NCBI GenBank assembly: GCA_001970955.1
Contig: MPUH01000164.1
Span: 27,820 to 91,819, forward strand
Origin: Stentor coeruleus
Taxonomy: Eukaryota; Ciliophora; Heterotrichea; Heterotrichida; Stentoridae
Direction: 5' to 3'
Length of the DNA stretch: 64,000 nucleotides
Each line of letters begins with the position of its first letter. The stretch's first letter is position 1. Shown in pieces: positions 11,030 to 21,596 of this stretch. A program made the position numbers and the translations under genes. The notes under the pieces are model-generated. The model worked only from the letters and a program-made list of their open reading frames with translations. It ran no database searches and was not told the DNA's origin.

Positions 11030-11665
11030 AAGTTACCTACTATTTACTAAATTATAAGTTGTAGATAATCTTTACTTCAATTTGGTTATGATTATATTAA
11101 TAAATTTTAGATTGTGTGTTTAGTAATTATATGATGTATTGCTATTGATTAGAAATAATAAACTTACTAGAATTCTCATATTTATTGAAATGATAAATTC
11201 ATGTATATTTTTAATGTTTTAACTTAGTATTTCTATGATTTAAATGAAATAAAAACTTACCTTAATGCTATTATAAATGCGCTAATGATTTTTAACTATT
11301 GTAGCTATCATTAGATGTGATGGGAAAGAGTAAAATACATAAGAAAATCATGAAAATATCATAGTAAAAAATAGCAATGGAAATTTTCTACTTTTAAAAG
11401 GAATTAGGTAAAAAAATCATGAGATTCATAATAAAATAAAATCAAAAGTTAGAATAAAGCATGAAGAAGCATTTTTCTAAGGGAGACACTATATTTCATG
11501 AGTGCCAAGCTAACATTTTTAACCAAACTATGCTTTTGCTAAATCCTAAATTATATTATTCTTCACTCTAATATAAGCATATTACAATCTCAAATCCAGT
11601 TCTAAAATTTCATTAAATAAGCTTATTATGATCATTAGCATTTATGCTTATATGGTAGATTTATA
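11030..11665. other. Intergenic, no gene seen
   Basis: About 635 AT-rich bases between two small MGxC genes. No frame, RNA gene or repeat recognised. Confidence 0.65.
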
Positions 11666-11926
11666 ATGGGCATCTGCTTTAGTCAACCAAATAAAGGATT
11701 GTTAGAAAATGAGAATTTTACTCACTCAAGGGTAATATCTTCAAGTAATATTGACATGTCGCCGAGATGGAGATTTGAAAGACAGCTTATGGCACAGAGA
11801 TCTTTAAGAACTACTCAAGATTTAGAAACAGCAGAAAAGAAATCACTAAATATCTATGACATTGATTCTCTAACTGGAGGACATAAAATCCATAAAGAAT
11901 CACTGAAGATTCAGGCATTAAACTAG
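11666..11926 (+). CDS. Small predicted N-acylated protein MGICFSQ
   Basis: 86 residues starting MGICFSQPNK, again with Gly2 and Cys4 placed for myristoylation plus palmitoylation. The body is polar with an Arg-rich stretch (PRWRFERQLMAQRSLRTTQ). It lacks the PKEN-Y motif of its two neighbours, so common descent with them is not shown. It lies between them on the same strand. No known domain; coding status rests on the start motif and codon-like composition. Confidence 0.5.
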   Translation: MGICFSQPNKGLLENENFTHSRVISSSNIDMSPRWRFERQLMAQRSLRTTQDLETAEKKSLNIYDIDSLTGGHKIHKESLKIQALN

Positions 11927-12744
11927 ATGAATTTACATTTTGCATAGTGAGATAAGATAAATCATATGATTTATTACTTTTCTTCAAGAACTTAATCACA
12001 CAAAGCTGTTTTAAGTTTTTTTTTTAATCTAATTGCATTCTATTCTTGATTTAGAAAATATTAAGTTAGTTCTAGAATTTTTCTATGACTAAACTTTTCT
12101 CTGTTTCTCAGATTTAAGTAATAATCCTATCATAATTATCATGCAATTCTACTTCAAATGTTAAATAATTTTATAAACCAACTTTTACAAGTGCCCACTC
12201 AGCAATTATTTTAGTTTACCATCCCGAAAAAATGTTATAATAGTCCAATACAAAAAATACCCAATTTTTTTTAAAAAAAATTATAATATTTCCCAACATC
12301 AATTTTTACAATAAACTTCTAAGAAAAAAATCATAAAATATATAGTTTTGCTTATTTTCACCACTCTGCATTATAAGAAACGCAGCTCGTAATAAAACAG
12401 TAGCATTAATATATTTCAAAATATGAAATTTCATCATAAATATATCCTAAAAACTATAATATCTCTATGCATAAACTTCAAAAATCATCTAAATTTTTTA
12501 TGTTGTATTATACTCAAAAAAAGAATAAAACTTAAGAAAATTGTTTAAATTTATCACAAAAACTAAACCGATAATAAAAGCATCCCTAAACATCCTAAAA
12601 AAATCAAATACCAAAAAAAAAACTTAGCATTTATTATTATATAAATGCATATATTATAAGTATTCTTATGCATGATAATAGTATGAATTTATATAATCTT
12701 TACAGTTAAATATGGGTAAAAAATTTATCAAAATAAATTCCATA
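11927..12744. other. Intergenic, no gene seen
   Basis: About 820 AT-rich bases. From about 12170 to 12640 the plus strand is C-skewed and G-poor, as before other plus-strand genes. No gene recognised. Confidence 0.6.
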
Positions 12745-12981
12745 ATGGGTGCATGCTTTAACAGGAAAAAAACTCCTTTCTATACTATTCAAAGAAATCA
12801 ATCAATAGCTTTCATCAATTTAGAATCATTACAAGATGTTAAGACTTTTTATAGTGATAGCCCTTATCAGAAAAAAAATCCTGAAACTCTGAATTTTATC
12901 AGAATAAGGATGCCAATATTAGCAAATCCTAAAGAAAATCAACTCTACATATCACATACAAATAGAATAAAATTAAAATAA
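12745..12981 (+). CDS. Small N-acylated protein MGACFN, paralogue of 10796 gene
   Basis: 78 residues starting MGACFNRKK. I place the start at 12745 rather than the in-frame ATG at 12712, because only the later one exposes Gly2 and Cys4 for lipid attachment and gives the same length and ends as the 77-residue protein at 10796. The C-terminal MPILANPKENQLY matches EPVLMDPKENPMY of that protein. Middle regions are not alignable by eye. Likely a fast-evolving family of small membrane-anchored proteins; function unknown. Confidence 0.62.
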   Translation: MGACFNRKKTPFYTIQRNQSIAFINLESLQDVKTFYSDSPYQKKNPETLNFIRIRMPILANPKENQLYISHTNRIKLK

Positions 12982-14682
12982 TTTTGTCTTTTGCATAAAG
13001 AAATTTTCTAAACTTTATCGTATATTGCATAAATAAATTTTAGATAAAAAGGATATGATAATGTTATCTTATGGATTGTTATTTGGGTAAGAAATTTAGC
13101 ATTGGGTTTTATTAATATTTTCTTATCAGAAATAGAATATTGTATGATTTCTTAATATATAATAAGGATTTAAAGGCTGTTTATGAATGGGTTTGTTAAA
13201 GTGGTGATGTTTTAATGTTTGATTTGAAAATTTGTTTGCTTTTAGTCTAGAATCGATGTTTATAAGTTTAAAATATTGAAATTTAATGGGGATTTTATTG
13301 TTTAATATAATTAGTTTTATTAGTCATATAGACTTTTTATAGATAGATTTGGAATAGTTGTGTGAGAATTCATGTTGTGGAGGGTTGAGATAAGATATAG
13401 GATCTATGGCTTTCTTAATGTATAATAGAAAATGAGTTTTTTTGAATATATTTCAATTAAACAACTTGGAAATTTAAACTTTACTTATGTATTTCTCTTT
13501 AACTTTTTATGTTGAAGTTTTTGCATTTATTATTTTCTAAAGTTATTCCTTATAAAATTTAGCGGGCTTTAGTCCTAATAAATTAAGTAAAATCATGTAT
13601 AGAAGATATTTAATTTATGTCATACTCAGAATAGCAAGCGGGTATAATTTCGAGTTTAAAACCCAAAATATATCTGAATCTATTTCTATTAAATATGCAT
13701 GCTGTACTTAAATAGAAATAAAATAAAATAAGGTCAAGCATTTCAAAAAATACCAACTGCAAATACTTGAAAGCTTTTTTGTTGTTGTTAAAATCATAAT
13801 TAACTACAAAATTATAATAAAAAAATCACATAACTCAATATCATAGAAACAATAAAAAACCTAATCTTTTGGACTTAGCAAAAAGTATAAAGTTTCTGTT
13901 TAACATAAATCTCTCATATTTTTTGCTAATAAAATACAATACAAGCATACAAATATGTCATCTGATTACTAAAAATTTATATAATTATGCTTAAATCATA
14001 CCAAATAAAATAAGTATTTTAAAGGTTTACACATCCAAACTCTATTAAATTATAAATAACTTTATCATAAATAGTATTTTATACATAAAATTCCCTTTGT
14101 TACTATTTCTTAGGCATTATCCAAAAGAATAAAAATATAGGAATTACTACTACTTTTATGTTAAAAAGAAACAAACTAGACTTTTATTGTATTCTAGTTC
14201 ATGCCTTTGTGTATCCTAAGCTTTATGTTTTTAGATCTAAGACTCATCCATTATGAATGATTATAGACTAGTCAAGATTTTCTCTGTTTAGAATTTTTCT
14301 TGAAATACCAGCAGGCTATTGTAATAATTTGAAAGGCATACCAATTAAGTTTTGGTTAACACTTTTCCTTTAAGACAAGCTTATTTTACATTGAAATATT
14401 TGTATAGGGCTAATCAACACAAATAATATTTCCAATATACCTTAGTGCTTAGAGATAATAAATAAACTCCTTATTGTTACCATAAGAAGCAAGATGCTTT
14501 TTATTATAATAATTATAAGTGCTTTATATATCTGCAATTATTGTCTTTATGGTGACATATAATTTAAATAATAGTTTATATATACATTTAATGCAAAAAG
14601 TCTTATAGAAAATTTATTCTTTTAAAATGAAATAGACAGAATAATTATAGCCAAGTATTCTTTAGTATAAATTATTAAATAT
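12982..14682. other. Long intergenic stretch, no gene seen
   Basis: 1.7 kb with stops in all frames and no recognisable RNA gene, repeat or pseudogene. The first part (13020-13420), 3' of the plus-strand small gene, is G/T-rich and C-poor on the plus strand. Confidence 0.6.
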
Positions 14683-15216
14683 ATGGGAAGAAATCCACTT
14701 AAAAGGATGCCACAAGTGCTTATAGTAGGCGATGAGGGTACTGGAAAAACTACACTTGCTATAGGAGAAAGCCTTAAAGAACTTGAACCAACTCAAGGAT
14801 ACAATCGCTTTGAAAAATGCTTACACGATTCAGAAACTGGTAAAATAGTTAGTATATGGGATGTTAGTGGGAATGAAATTCTCAAACCTTTATGGAGCGC
14901 TTACTATAAAAATATTTTTTTCTCAGGAGTTATCTATGTTATAGATTCAAACTCTATAAATTATGAGAAATCAATTAAAGATATTCATTTTCTTGTAAAT
15001 GAAGAAGAACTTCGAGATGCAGCTTTTTTAATATTGTTTAATATGAAAGGCACAAAAAAAGAAGTCACTGGAAGAAAAGGTAGCGAGTTGAGTCTTTTAT
15101 TAAAAGGAGATGAAATTCATACTAGTACTAAGATTAACTACTTTGAGTTTAATTTCAAAGGGTATGATCAGACTGCAAAAAATGCATTTACATGGTTAGA
15201 AGAAAATATGAATTAG
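14683..15216 (+). CDS. Divergent Arf-like GTPase lacking the NKxD motif
   Basis: 177 residues, Arf/Arl length. It starts MGRNPLK, with Gly2 available for myristoylation. The P-loop GDEGTGKT (16-23) is intact, and WDVSGNEILKPLW (59-71) matches the WDxGGxxxxRPLW switch II block with Ser for the second-position Gly. The guanine-specificity motif NKxD is replaced by NMKG (120-123) and no SAK-type motif is seen. Affinity for GTP over other nucleotides may be weakened, or the protein may act as a pseudo-GTPase. Isolated by about 1.7 kb on the left and 0.9 kb on the right. Family is clear; subfamily is not. Confidence 0.75.
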   Translation: MGRNPLKRMPQVLIVGDEGTGKTTLAIGESLKELEPTQGYNRFEKCLHDSETGKIVSIWDVSGNEILKPLWSAYYKNIFFSGVIYVIDSNSINYEKSIKDIHFLVNEEELRDAAFLILFNMKGTKKEVTGRKGSELSLLLKGDEIHTSTKINYFEFNFKGYDQTAKNAFTWLEENMN

Positions 15217-16100
15217 TAATAAATGATTATGAGTAGACTTTGAATAAAGGAATTATTTGATGTTTTATATTAGATTTATGTGTTAAAATGAGATTTTTGA
15301 TTTTAACTATGAGTGAAGTAAAGGAAAATTGTTGTAATTTTATTGAATTATTAGTAGTCTTGAAAGATAACAAAAAAATAGTGAAAATTAGAAGAAAATA
15401 CGCTTGGCAATTTAAGGGTAAGATGTTAATTGATTTTGGTATAAAAAGCAGAAAGAGAATGAAAAGTTTATGTATTAAAATATTCATAACAATATGCTAG
15501 AGATGATAAAAGGTATTGATATAAATATTTAAGTATTTTTTTGTTAGCATTATATTTCTAAAGGAACTTGTTGATGAATAAGTTATTGAATTAAACAAAA
15601 AAATAAATAAATTGATTAGTGGCCACCACTTGGATATAGCTAAAAGAACACATAAATATGTAATTTTTGTATTTATAAATGCATTTTCTATTCGCGAAGA
15701 ATAATCTTAAACATTAAATCTAGTTTTATTTCTAAGAAAGCACAAAAGTTTAAAGATTATAATTTCACCACTTAATCAATTTAAGATGACTATCATTTAA
15801 TGTTATAAAAGTTTTTAGTTTCCAATAAAATATCCATCATATTATCCAATAATCCACATAAAACGCAACAAACTATCTAAATTGTCTAAACTTCACAATT
15901 TCCCAATCCAAAAAATAGCACTTCATAAAAAATATCAAAAAAAAAATTAATACCCCAAAAAGCCGCACCAAATTTCCTAAAATTTTTTTTATTGCCAACT
16001 CCCATTATCAAAGCATCCTCATCGCAAAATACAAAACAAAACCCAAAAATCCTCACATAAAAGCCTATCTTCCAGCGTAAAAAATTCCCCAATCATTAAA
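15217..16100. other. Intergenic, no gene seen
   Basis: About 880 bases. Short frames on both strands here are AT- or C-rich noise without domain features. From about 15700 to 16090 the plus strand is C-rich and G-poor, leading into the plus-strand Rab gene. Confidence 0.65.
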
Positions 16101-16722
16101 ATGAGTTTTTGCAAAGTTCTCGTAATTGGAGACGTTGGTGTAGGTAAGACTTCAATGGTCAACCGAATTGTCTACAACACTTTTTCAGAGAAATACAAAG
16201 CAACTATAGGTTGTGAATTCGGGTTAAAAATCATTGAAATAAATGGTGAGTCTATAAGAATCCAATTATGGGATTTAGCAGGACAAGATAGACTAGGAGG
16301 GATTTCTAGACTTTATTGCCGTGATGCAAATGGGGCAATAGTAGTTAATGATGTGACAAGAGAAGGAAATTTAAAGCAAGCTTGTGCTTGGAAAACTAGT
16401 GTTGATGAAAATGTTTGCATGACTGATGGAACACCTATACCTATGGTGTTATGTGCAAATAAATCAGATATGCTTCCACCTGAAAGCTATGCTTGATGAA
16501 GAAATTGAAAGATTCGTATTAGAAAATAAATTTGTTGCAGGGTTTTTAACTTCAAGCAAAACAGGTCTGAATACTAATGAGGCACTTTTGAAGTTGGTGG
16601 AAAAAATCATGGCTAAACACAAAAAAAATGTTGAATCCACGGAAGAATCGGTAAGGAAACAAGCTGCTAGGAAACTCGAACCAAAAACTCAAGCTAATGC
16701 TGGAAAAAAATCATGTTGTTAA
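16101..16722 (+). CDS. Rab32-like small GTPase with a one-base frame break
   Basis: Residues 1-131 (16101-16496) carry the P-loop GDVGVGKT (10-17), WDLAGQDRLGGISRLY (from 57) and NKSD (120-123). The rest continues one frame later: DEEIERFVLENKFVAG, then the TSSKTGLNTNEALLKLVEKI segment that replaces the usual SAK motif, then KKSCC with two Cys for geranylgeranyl groups. The wide WDLAGQDR-ISRLYCRDANGA block and FLTSSKTG are closest to the Rab32/38/29 branch (melanosome, lysosome-related and mitochondrial trafficking). The break lies between 16460 and 16496. There is no GT in that stretch, so an intron cannot repair it; one extra A in the AAA at 16486-16488 area would. Sequencing or assembly error is most likely; programmed +1 shifting at GCT TGA is possible. 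Confidence 0.8.
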
Positions 16723-17090
16723 GGTTGAGGATTAAGCTTTGGGAGGTTAATTTAATTTTTACCTTTGATAGTTTTATTTTACTGTTATTTATTATTTTTT
16801 TTCTTTGTTATTTTGTGATGCTCAATAGATCAGAAATTATTTTCTAACATAGTAAGTATATTTATATGTTGTTAAGATAAGGAGTATTTAGATAACCCTT
16901 TTATTATTTTTGGCAATGATTTTGTTAAGATTTTGATGATGGGTATATGGGCAGGAGGTTTAGATAAGAAAAACAATTGAGGATATGTGGAAAGATTGTC
17001 TTTTGATAGAATAGAAAGTGTGAATTTACCCATTTTTGTATCATGCATCACAATATTCAGTTAGACTGATATATATATATATTTAAAATT
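16723..17090. other. Intergenic, no gene seen
   Basis: About 370 bases, G/T-rich and C-poor on the plus strand after the Rab gene, with a short TA run (about 17070-17082) just before the cyclin start. Confidence 0.65.
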
Positions 17091-17996
17091 ATGCGTGCAT
17101 TGCAATTACAAGAGAACAACTTATATAATGCTCAGTCTAAAAAGACATCGAATAATACTGTAGAGAGGGTATTTGGAAGAGATATTACTTGTGAAAATTT
17201 CCAATCTGTTACCCCCCCTTCGAAAATTTTAAAGACTGCATTCTTATCAGATGAATATACGAGTGATATATATAGGAATTTGCATAATATAGAGGAGTCT
17301 TATATGATTAAAAGCGATTATATGTCTCACCAGACTTGTATAACACTAAAAATGAGAGCAATTCTCGTTGATTGGCTGTTAGATGTTCATTTAAAGTTCA
17401 AATTATTCGAAGAGACTCTATTCCTAGCAGTTAGCATACTTGATAGATACCTTAACAAAGCTAAAGTTACTAAAGAAGCCTTACAGCTCATTGGCATAAC
17501 TTCAATGTTCATCGCATCCAAATATCAGGAAATCTCCCCTCCAGAACTTAACGACTTTGTATATGTGACAGAACAGGCATGCACAAAAAATGAAATAATT
17601 AGCACTGAAAGGCTTATTCTTAAACTGCTTGATTTTGATTTAAACATGCCAACAGCTCTAACGTTTTTTGAAAGATACTCCAGGATTTGTAAATTTGATG
17701 ATTTCGCTTATTATATTGGTTTGTTTTTGATAGAAATTTCAGTATTTGAAGTGTCGTTTCTACAGTATAAACCTTCGACTATAGCTTCAGCGGCAGTGTT
17801 TCTTTCGAAAAAAATTGCTAAAAACAGTTTATCAACGATTTCGAAATCACAGAAAGCAGAAGGTATAAGTGTGTGTGTACAAGAGCTGGCAAATTTGGTA
17901 GCCAATTGTGATGCTAGCTATTTTTGTTCGGTGAAAAAAAAGTTTGGCAGTGAAAAATTTCAATCTGTATCTAAAGTTATGGAGTTAGTAAGCTAA
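17091..17996 (+). CDS. A/B-type mitotic cyclin
   Basis: 301 residues. The cyclin N-box starts near residue 60 and contains MRAILVDWLLDVHLKF (88-103), the CDK-binding signature of cyclins A and B, followed by LFLAVSILDRYL and SMFIASKYQEISPPELNDFVY. The C-terminal cyclin fold covers about 190-295 (FERYSRI then YKPSTIASAAVFLSKKI). It should bind and activate a cyclin-dependent kinase at mitosis or macronuclear division. The N-terminal tail is short; no clear RxxLxxxxN destruction box is visible there, though GRDITCENF is loosely similar. Single exon, plus strand. Confidence 0.9.
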   Translation: MRALQLQENNLYNAQSKKTSNNTVERVFGRDITCENFQSVTPPSKILKTAFLSDEYTSDIYRNLHNIEESYMIKSDYMSHQTCITLKMRAILVDWLLDVHLKFKLFEETLFLAVSILDRYLNKAKVTKEALQLIGITSMFIASKYQEISPPELNDFVYVTEQACTKNEIISTERLILKLLDFDLNMPTALTFFERYSRICKFDDFAYYIGLFLIEISVFEVSFLQYKPSTIASAAVFLSKKIAKNSLSTISKSQKAEGISVCVQELANLVANCDASYFCSVKKKFGSEKFQSVSKVMELVS

Positions 17997-18693
17997 TGTT
18001 TAAATGGAATTCGGTATATTTTTGCATACTGAAATATTATGGTTTTTATGTAGTTTTTAAAAAAATCATTTTAGATATTTATGATTTAGGTAAACATTAA
18101 TAATATGCCGTTAGATAAAATAATTAACTTTATAAAAGTAAATTATATATAAGAATATCAAGAAACATTTAATCTACTGGCTGAGTATAAAATAAATGTT
18201 TGATAATTTTACTTATGATGATAAGATAATCTAAGCTAGAATCATGCCAAAAAAAAAAGCAAGATAATTATAGCAGTAATCCAAATAAAAAACTACAGCA
18301 AAAATTTAAAATACCATAAAAAACAAACAAGCAAACTAATACTCATACAACAAATACCTACTCCAAACCATTTCTCTACCCAAAACCTAAAATTCTCAAA
18401 TCTTTTAAAAGCATTATTTTCCAATAATCATATCTTAAAACTTCCTTAATCCACTCACTCTAAATATTCCAAAAATCCAAAATCCTATAATCGCAAACTC
18501 TACATCATCATTCCAAATCCCACTTGCAAATTTATCAAAAGCAGCCCCTCCCTTCTCTTCCCTCTACAAACCCACCAAATACTTTAATATTTTCCCTCCA
18601 TTTCCCCATAACCACATCCTCTCTACAAATCTCCATCCACAATACCTTCTACCCTAATCATATAATCCTTTCTTAAAGTATTTTCTTTATAAA
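17997..18693. other. Intergenic, C-rich towards the katanin gene
   Basis: About 700 bases with no gene seen. From about 18280 to 18690 the plus strand is rich in A and C with few G, the 5'-flank composition seen before other genes. Confidence 0.65.
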
Positions 18694-20388
18694 ATGGAAA
18701 GGCGCAATCAAAAAATCCAAGAATTTGATGTAGCCAGTTCTATATCAGGCGGTACTCGTTGTACATGTGCTCAACTTGGTAGCAAATCATATCAAGTTGT
18801 AGTTGCAGGAGATGATGCAAGGAACGTCAAATTATGGAAAATTAATCGCAAAGAATGTTTACTTAATTTCCAAGGACATTCTTCTGAAATTACATCAGTT
18901 TGTTTTAGCGCACATGAAGAAGAAGTTTACTCAGGATCTTTTGGTGGCACTGTTATTGTATGGGATATAAATTCACAAAAAGCTGTGAGTAGTTTAAAAG
19001 GCCATATGGCATCATGTACAACCATAGCACCTTATCCATCTGGACAACAAGTATTTCTTGCAACAGGCTCAGCTGATTGCAATCTAAAAATCTGGGACTT
19101 AAGGAGAAAAAGCTGTGTGCAAACTTTTAAAGGACATAAAGGGCAGATTAATGTTGTACTTTTTAGTCCAGATAGTAGATGGGTAGCTAGTGGAGGTATT
19201 GATGGGACTATTAAGATTTGGGATCTTAACACTTCAAAGAAACTGGTTGAGTTTTCTCTTAATGAGTCATCAGTGATGTGTATGAAATTCAACCCACAAA
19301 ACTTGACTTTAGCTTCTGGTCATCAAGATAGGACCGTCCAGTATTGGGATTTAGAAAATTTCGGGCATATTAGTTCAACACTCCCAGAATCGAATCCTAT
19401 ACAGAAAATATGTTTTGATCCTAATGATAGTAGATACTTATTCACAGCAGCTAGTGAATCTTTACGTTTATGGGATATTGAAGAATCACGTTTACTTGAT
19501 AGTATTGAGTCAACATGGCGAGGTGTTGAAGACCTTTGTGTGAATGTTAAAGAATCAATGCTTGTTGGTCTAACTGTAAACTCTGCATCATTTTCTTTAT
19601 GGGGTACTGATTTAAAAGCAATAGCTTATTCAGGTAGAGTATTTGAAGATATAAGACCTGTTGTTCCTGCACCTCAGAATATCCCAGCTCCAATTGTCAG
19701 GAAACCAGAAGAAAAACCTAAAAGGATTGAAGAAAGGTCTCGAACAGTTGACTTTAACACAACTTTTGTCCCTGTTGGAGATAAGCCTTTAGGTCTAGAG
19801 TATGATGATTTTATGCCGAAACAGCCTCTTGAGCCTGATAACAGTAGAGTTTTACAAGAAGTAGGTGAAAACCATTCGAATTTTCTAACTGTTTTACAAA
19901 GAAGATCAGAAAATGTTAATCTTATTTTAAAGTGGTGGGAATCTGGGAATATGCCCGCTGCACTTAATGGCTTGAATATGATGAACGACCTTTCTGTAAC
20001 AGCTGATGTTTTGAAAAATGGACTTACTGATACAAGAAATGATTGGATTACGCTTGAACTTTGTGGTCAAGTTATACCTTTAGCAGGAAATCTTATTGAA
20101 TCTAAATATGAATCTTATATACGTACAGGGATATCAGTTATAGGAACTTTAATCAAACAATTTAGAAATGTGATTTCAAGTACTTTAACTGCACCTTCAA
20201 CTATGGGTGTTGATTTGAGTAGAGAAGACAGGATAAAACGTTGTGAAGTTTGTTTTCAAGCTTTTAAAACTATAGGGGATAGTATTGGGCTTATAAAAAA
20301 CTCAAGAAGAGAAAATCAAACTGGAGATCAAGCTAGAGACTTGAAAAGAATATTAGATAGTTTTATTGCTGAATGCTCTAGAGTATAG
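18694..20388 (+). CDS. KATNB1: Katanin p80 regulatory subunit (WD40 + con80)
   Basis: 564 residues. The first ~310 form a WD40 propeller; repeats are visible as FQGHSSEITSVCFS...GTVIVWD, LKGHMASCTTIAP...LKIWDLR, FKGHKGQINVVLFSPDSRWVASGGIDGTIKIWD (split here for length) and two more. Residues about 400-560 form the con80 domain that binds the p60 AAA ATPase (LQRRSENVNLILKWWESGN, then a helical bundle ending FIAECSRV). Katanin severs microtubules; the p80 subunit targets the enzyme to centrosomes, basal bodies and microtubule minus ends. Length is a little below the animal protein. It is convergent with the minus-strand gene ending at 20431, 42 bases apart. Confidence 0.93.
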   Translation: MERRNQKIQEFDVASSISGGTRCTCAQLGSKSYQVVVAGDDARNVKLWKINRKECLLNFQGHSSEITSVCFSAHEEEVYSGSFGGTVIVWDINSQKAVSSLKGHMASCTTIAPYPSGQQVFLATGSADCNLKIWDLRRKSCVQTFKGHKGQINVVLFSPDSRWVASGGIDGTIKIWDLNTSKKLVEFSLNESSVMCMKFNPQNLTLASGHQDRTVQYWDLENFGHISSTLPESNPIQKICFDPNDSRYLFTAASESLRLWDIEESRLLDSIESTWRGVEDLCVNVKESMLVGLTVNSASFSLWGTDLKAIAYSGRVFEDIRPVVPAPQNIPAPIVRKPEEKPKRIEERSRTVDFNTTFVPVGDKPLGLEYDDFMPKQPLEPDNSRVLQEVGENHSNFLTVLQRRSENVNLILKWWESGNMPAALNGLNMMNDLSVTADVLKNGLTDTRNDWITLELCGQVIPLAGNLIESKYESYIRTGISVIGTLIKQFRNVISSTLTAPSTMGVDLSREDRIKRCEVCFQAFKTIGDSIGLIKNSRRENQTGDQARDLKRILDSFIAECSRV

Positions 20389-20430
20389 AAAGAAGAGTTT
20401 ATTATAACTATTATTGCTTAATAGGATTAA

Positions 20431-21333
20431 TTATTGAGAAAAAGATCTCATAGACTCTTTTAGTTTCCCATATGTATCTCTAATGCTTTCTTCAGGATTA
20501 CTCACAAGTTTCCCTTCACCGATTTTTAGATATTTATCATTAGATTTCACAATAACATTACAATTTCTCAATACTTTTTCAGCTGTATTGTCTATATTAT
20601 TCTTTAATTTTATTTTAGGATCAGAGTTTATTATCATACTAGTAACTCCTTTGAAGTAAGTTTTATTATGAAGTCCAGCAAAAATTTGTTTTGGGGCAAA
20701 TTCTTCCTCTTTTGGAGTTTCAGACTCTTTTTCGCTAGGGGCTTGGTCGAGGATATTGAAAGTTGGAACTGATATCCAAGTTTTTCTTGGTTGGAATTTG
20801 TTTAGTTGATGATTTTTTTTAAGCTTAAGGGGTTCGTATTCTGTGATATCAGCATGGCGAGCTTTAAGTTCATCGACAATCCTTTCAAGATTGTTTTTTG
20901 GTTTAAAATACATGCGTTTTGGTTTATAAAGTTCTTTTGTTGATTGAGTTTCTTTTAGTAATTTTATATCTCCTTTTTGGTATTCTGGGTTTGGGGTATG
21001 AATTGATGCATAATTTAAACTTTCCTATGTGGATTTTACTAATAATCTTTCTCTATGTGTTTTGTATTCTCTTACAATTATTCTTGGTTTACCTTTGAAT
21101 TTTGAAGGGTCTGAAGGCCTTGATGTTATTTCAATAGGTGGCTGGTGCTGACTGATTTTTATTGGTTGCTTTTCCATATGCATTATAAAGTCTGAGATTC
21201 TTTTGGTGTAGTTCTCATAAAGTTTGTTTCTGTTGCTTTTGGTTTTTTCTTGTATTTGAGCTGATTTTATAAACTCACGCTCCTGCTGCTCGTGGGAAGA
21301 TTTTTTTTTGTCAAATGCATAAACATTATACAT
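20431..21333 (-). CDS. Unknown basic protein, two exons
   Basis: complement(join(20431..21024, 21040..21333)), 295 residues. The two exons appear as separate frames, joined by a 15-nt intron with perfect consensus. I place the start at 21333 (MYNVYAFDKKK); the frame is open further to 21495, but that extension is AT-biased and leader-like. The protein is rich in K, E, P and Q, starts with a charged helix (HEQQEREFIKSAQIQEKTKS) and has motifs KPRIIVREYKTHRERL and YKPKRMYFKPKNNLERIV. No signal, membrane segment or enzyme motif. It has the feel of a cytoskeletal protein, but I do not recognise it. Confidence 0.68.
21025..21039 (-). other. 15-nt intron GTAAAATCCACATAG
   Basis: Phase-0 intron on the minus strand. 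Retention gives TAG in frame; removal fuses two open frames (ERLL then ESLNY). A at position 10. Confidence 0.88.
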
Positions 21334-21596
21334 TTTTATATATTTATAAATCCGGATTTTATTGAGCATTTGGGATATTAGATGCTTTTTTATGAAATGT
21401 TTTTGGTTTGTGAAGAAGTTTTTTTTTAAAGGCAATGAATAATAGAGAAGATCATATAAGTAAGAAGGAGATAGTGTAAATATCGATGTTTGCAATTTTT
21501 AATTTTTTTTGGTAATTGTGATGATAAAGTGTATTGGAAGCTAGTTTTTATTTTTAAGGAAGTCTTAGGTTTTGCTTATCTTGCTATATCTAAACT

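Noticed and set aside
15227-16092. Short frames on both strands before the Rab32-like gene
   Set aside because: Composition-driven (AT-rich or C-rich spacer), overlapping each other, without motifs.
16455-16469. 15-mer GTGCAAATAAATCAG as an intron in the Rab32-like gene
   Set aside because: Removal would delete the NKSD guanine-specificity motif and would not repair the frame.
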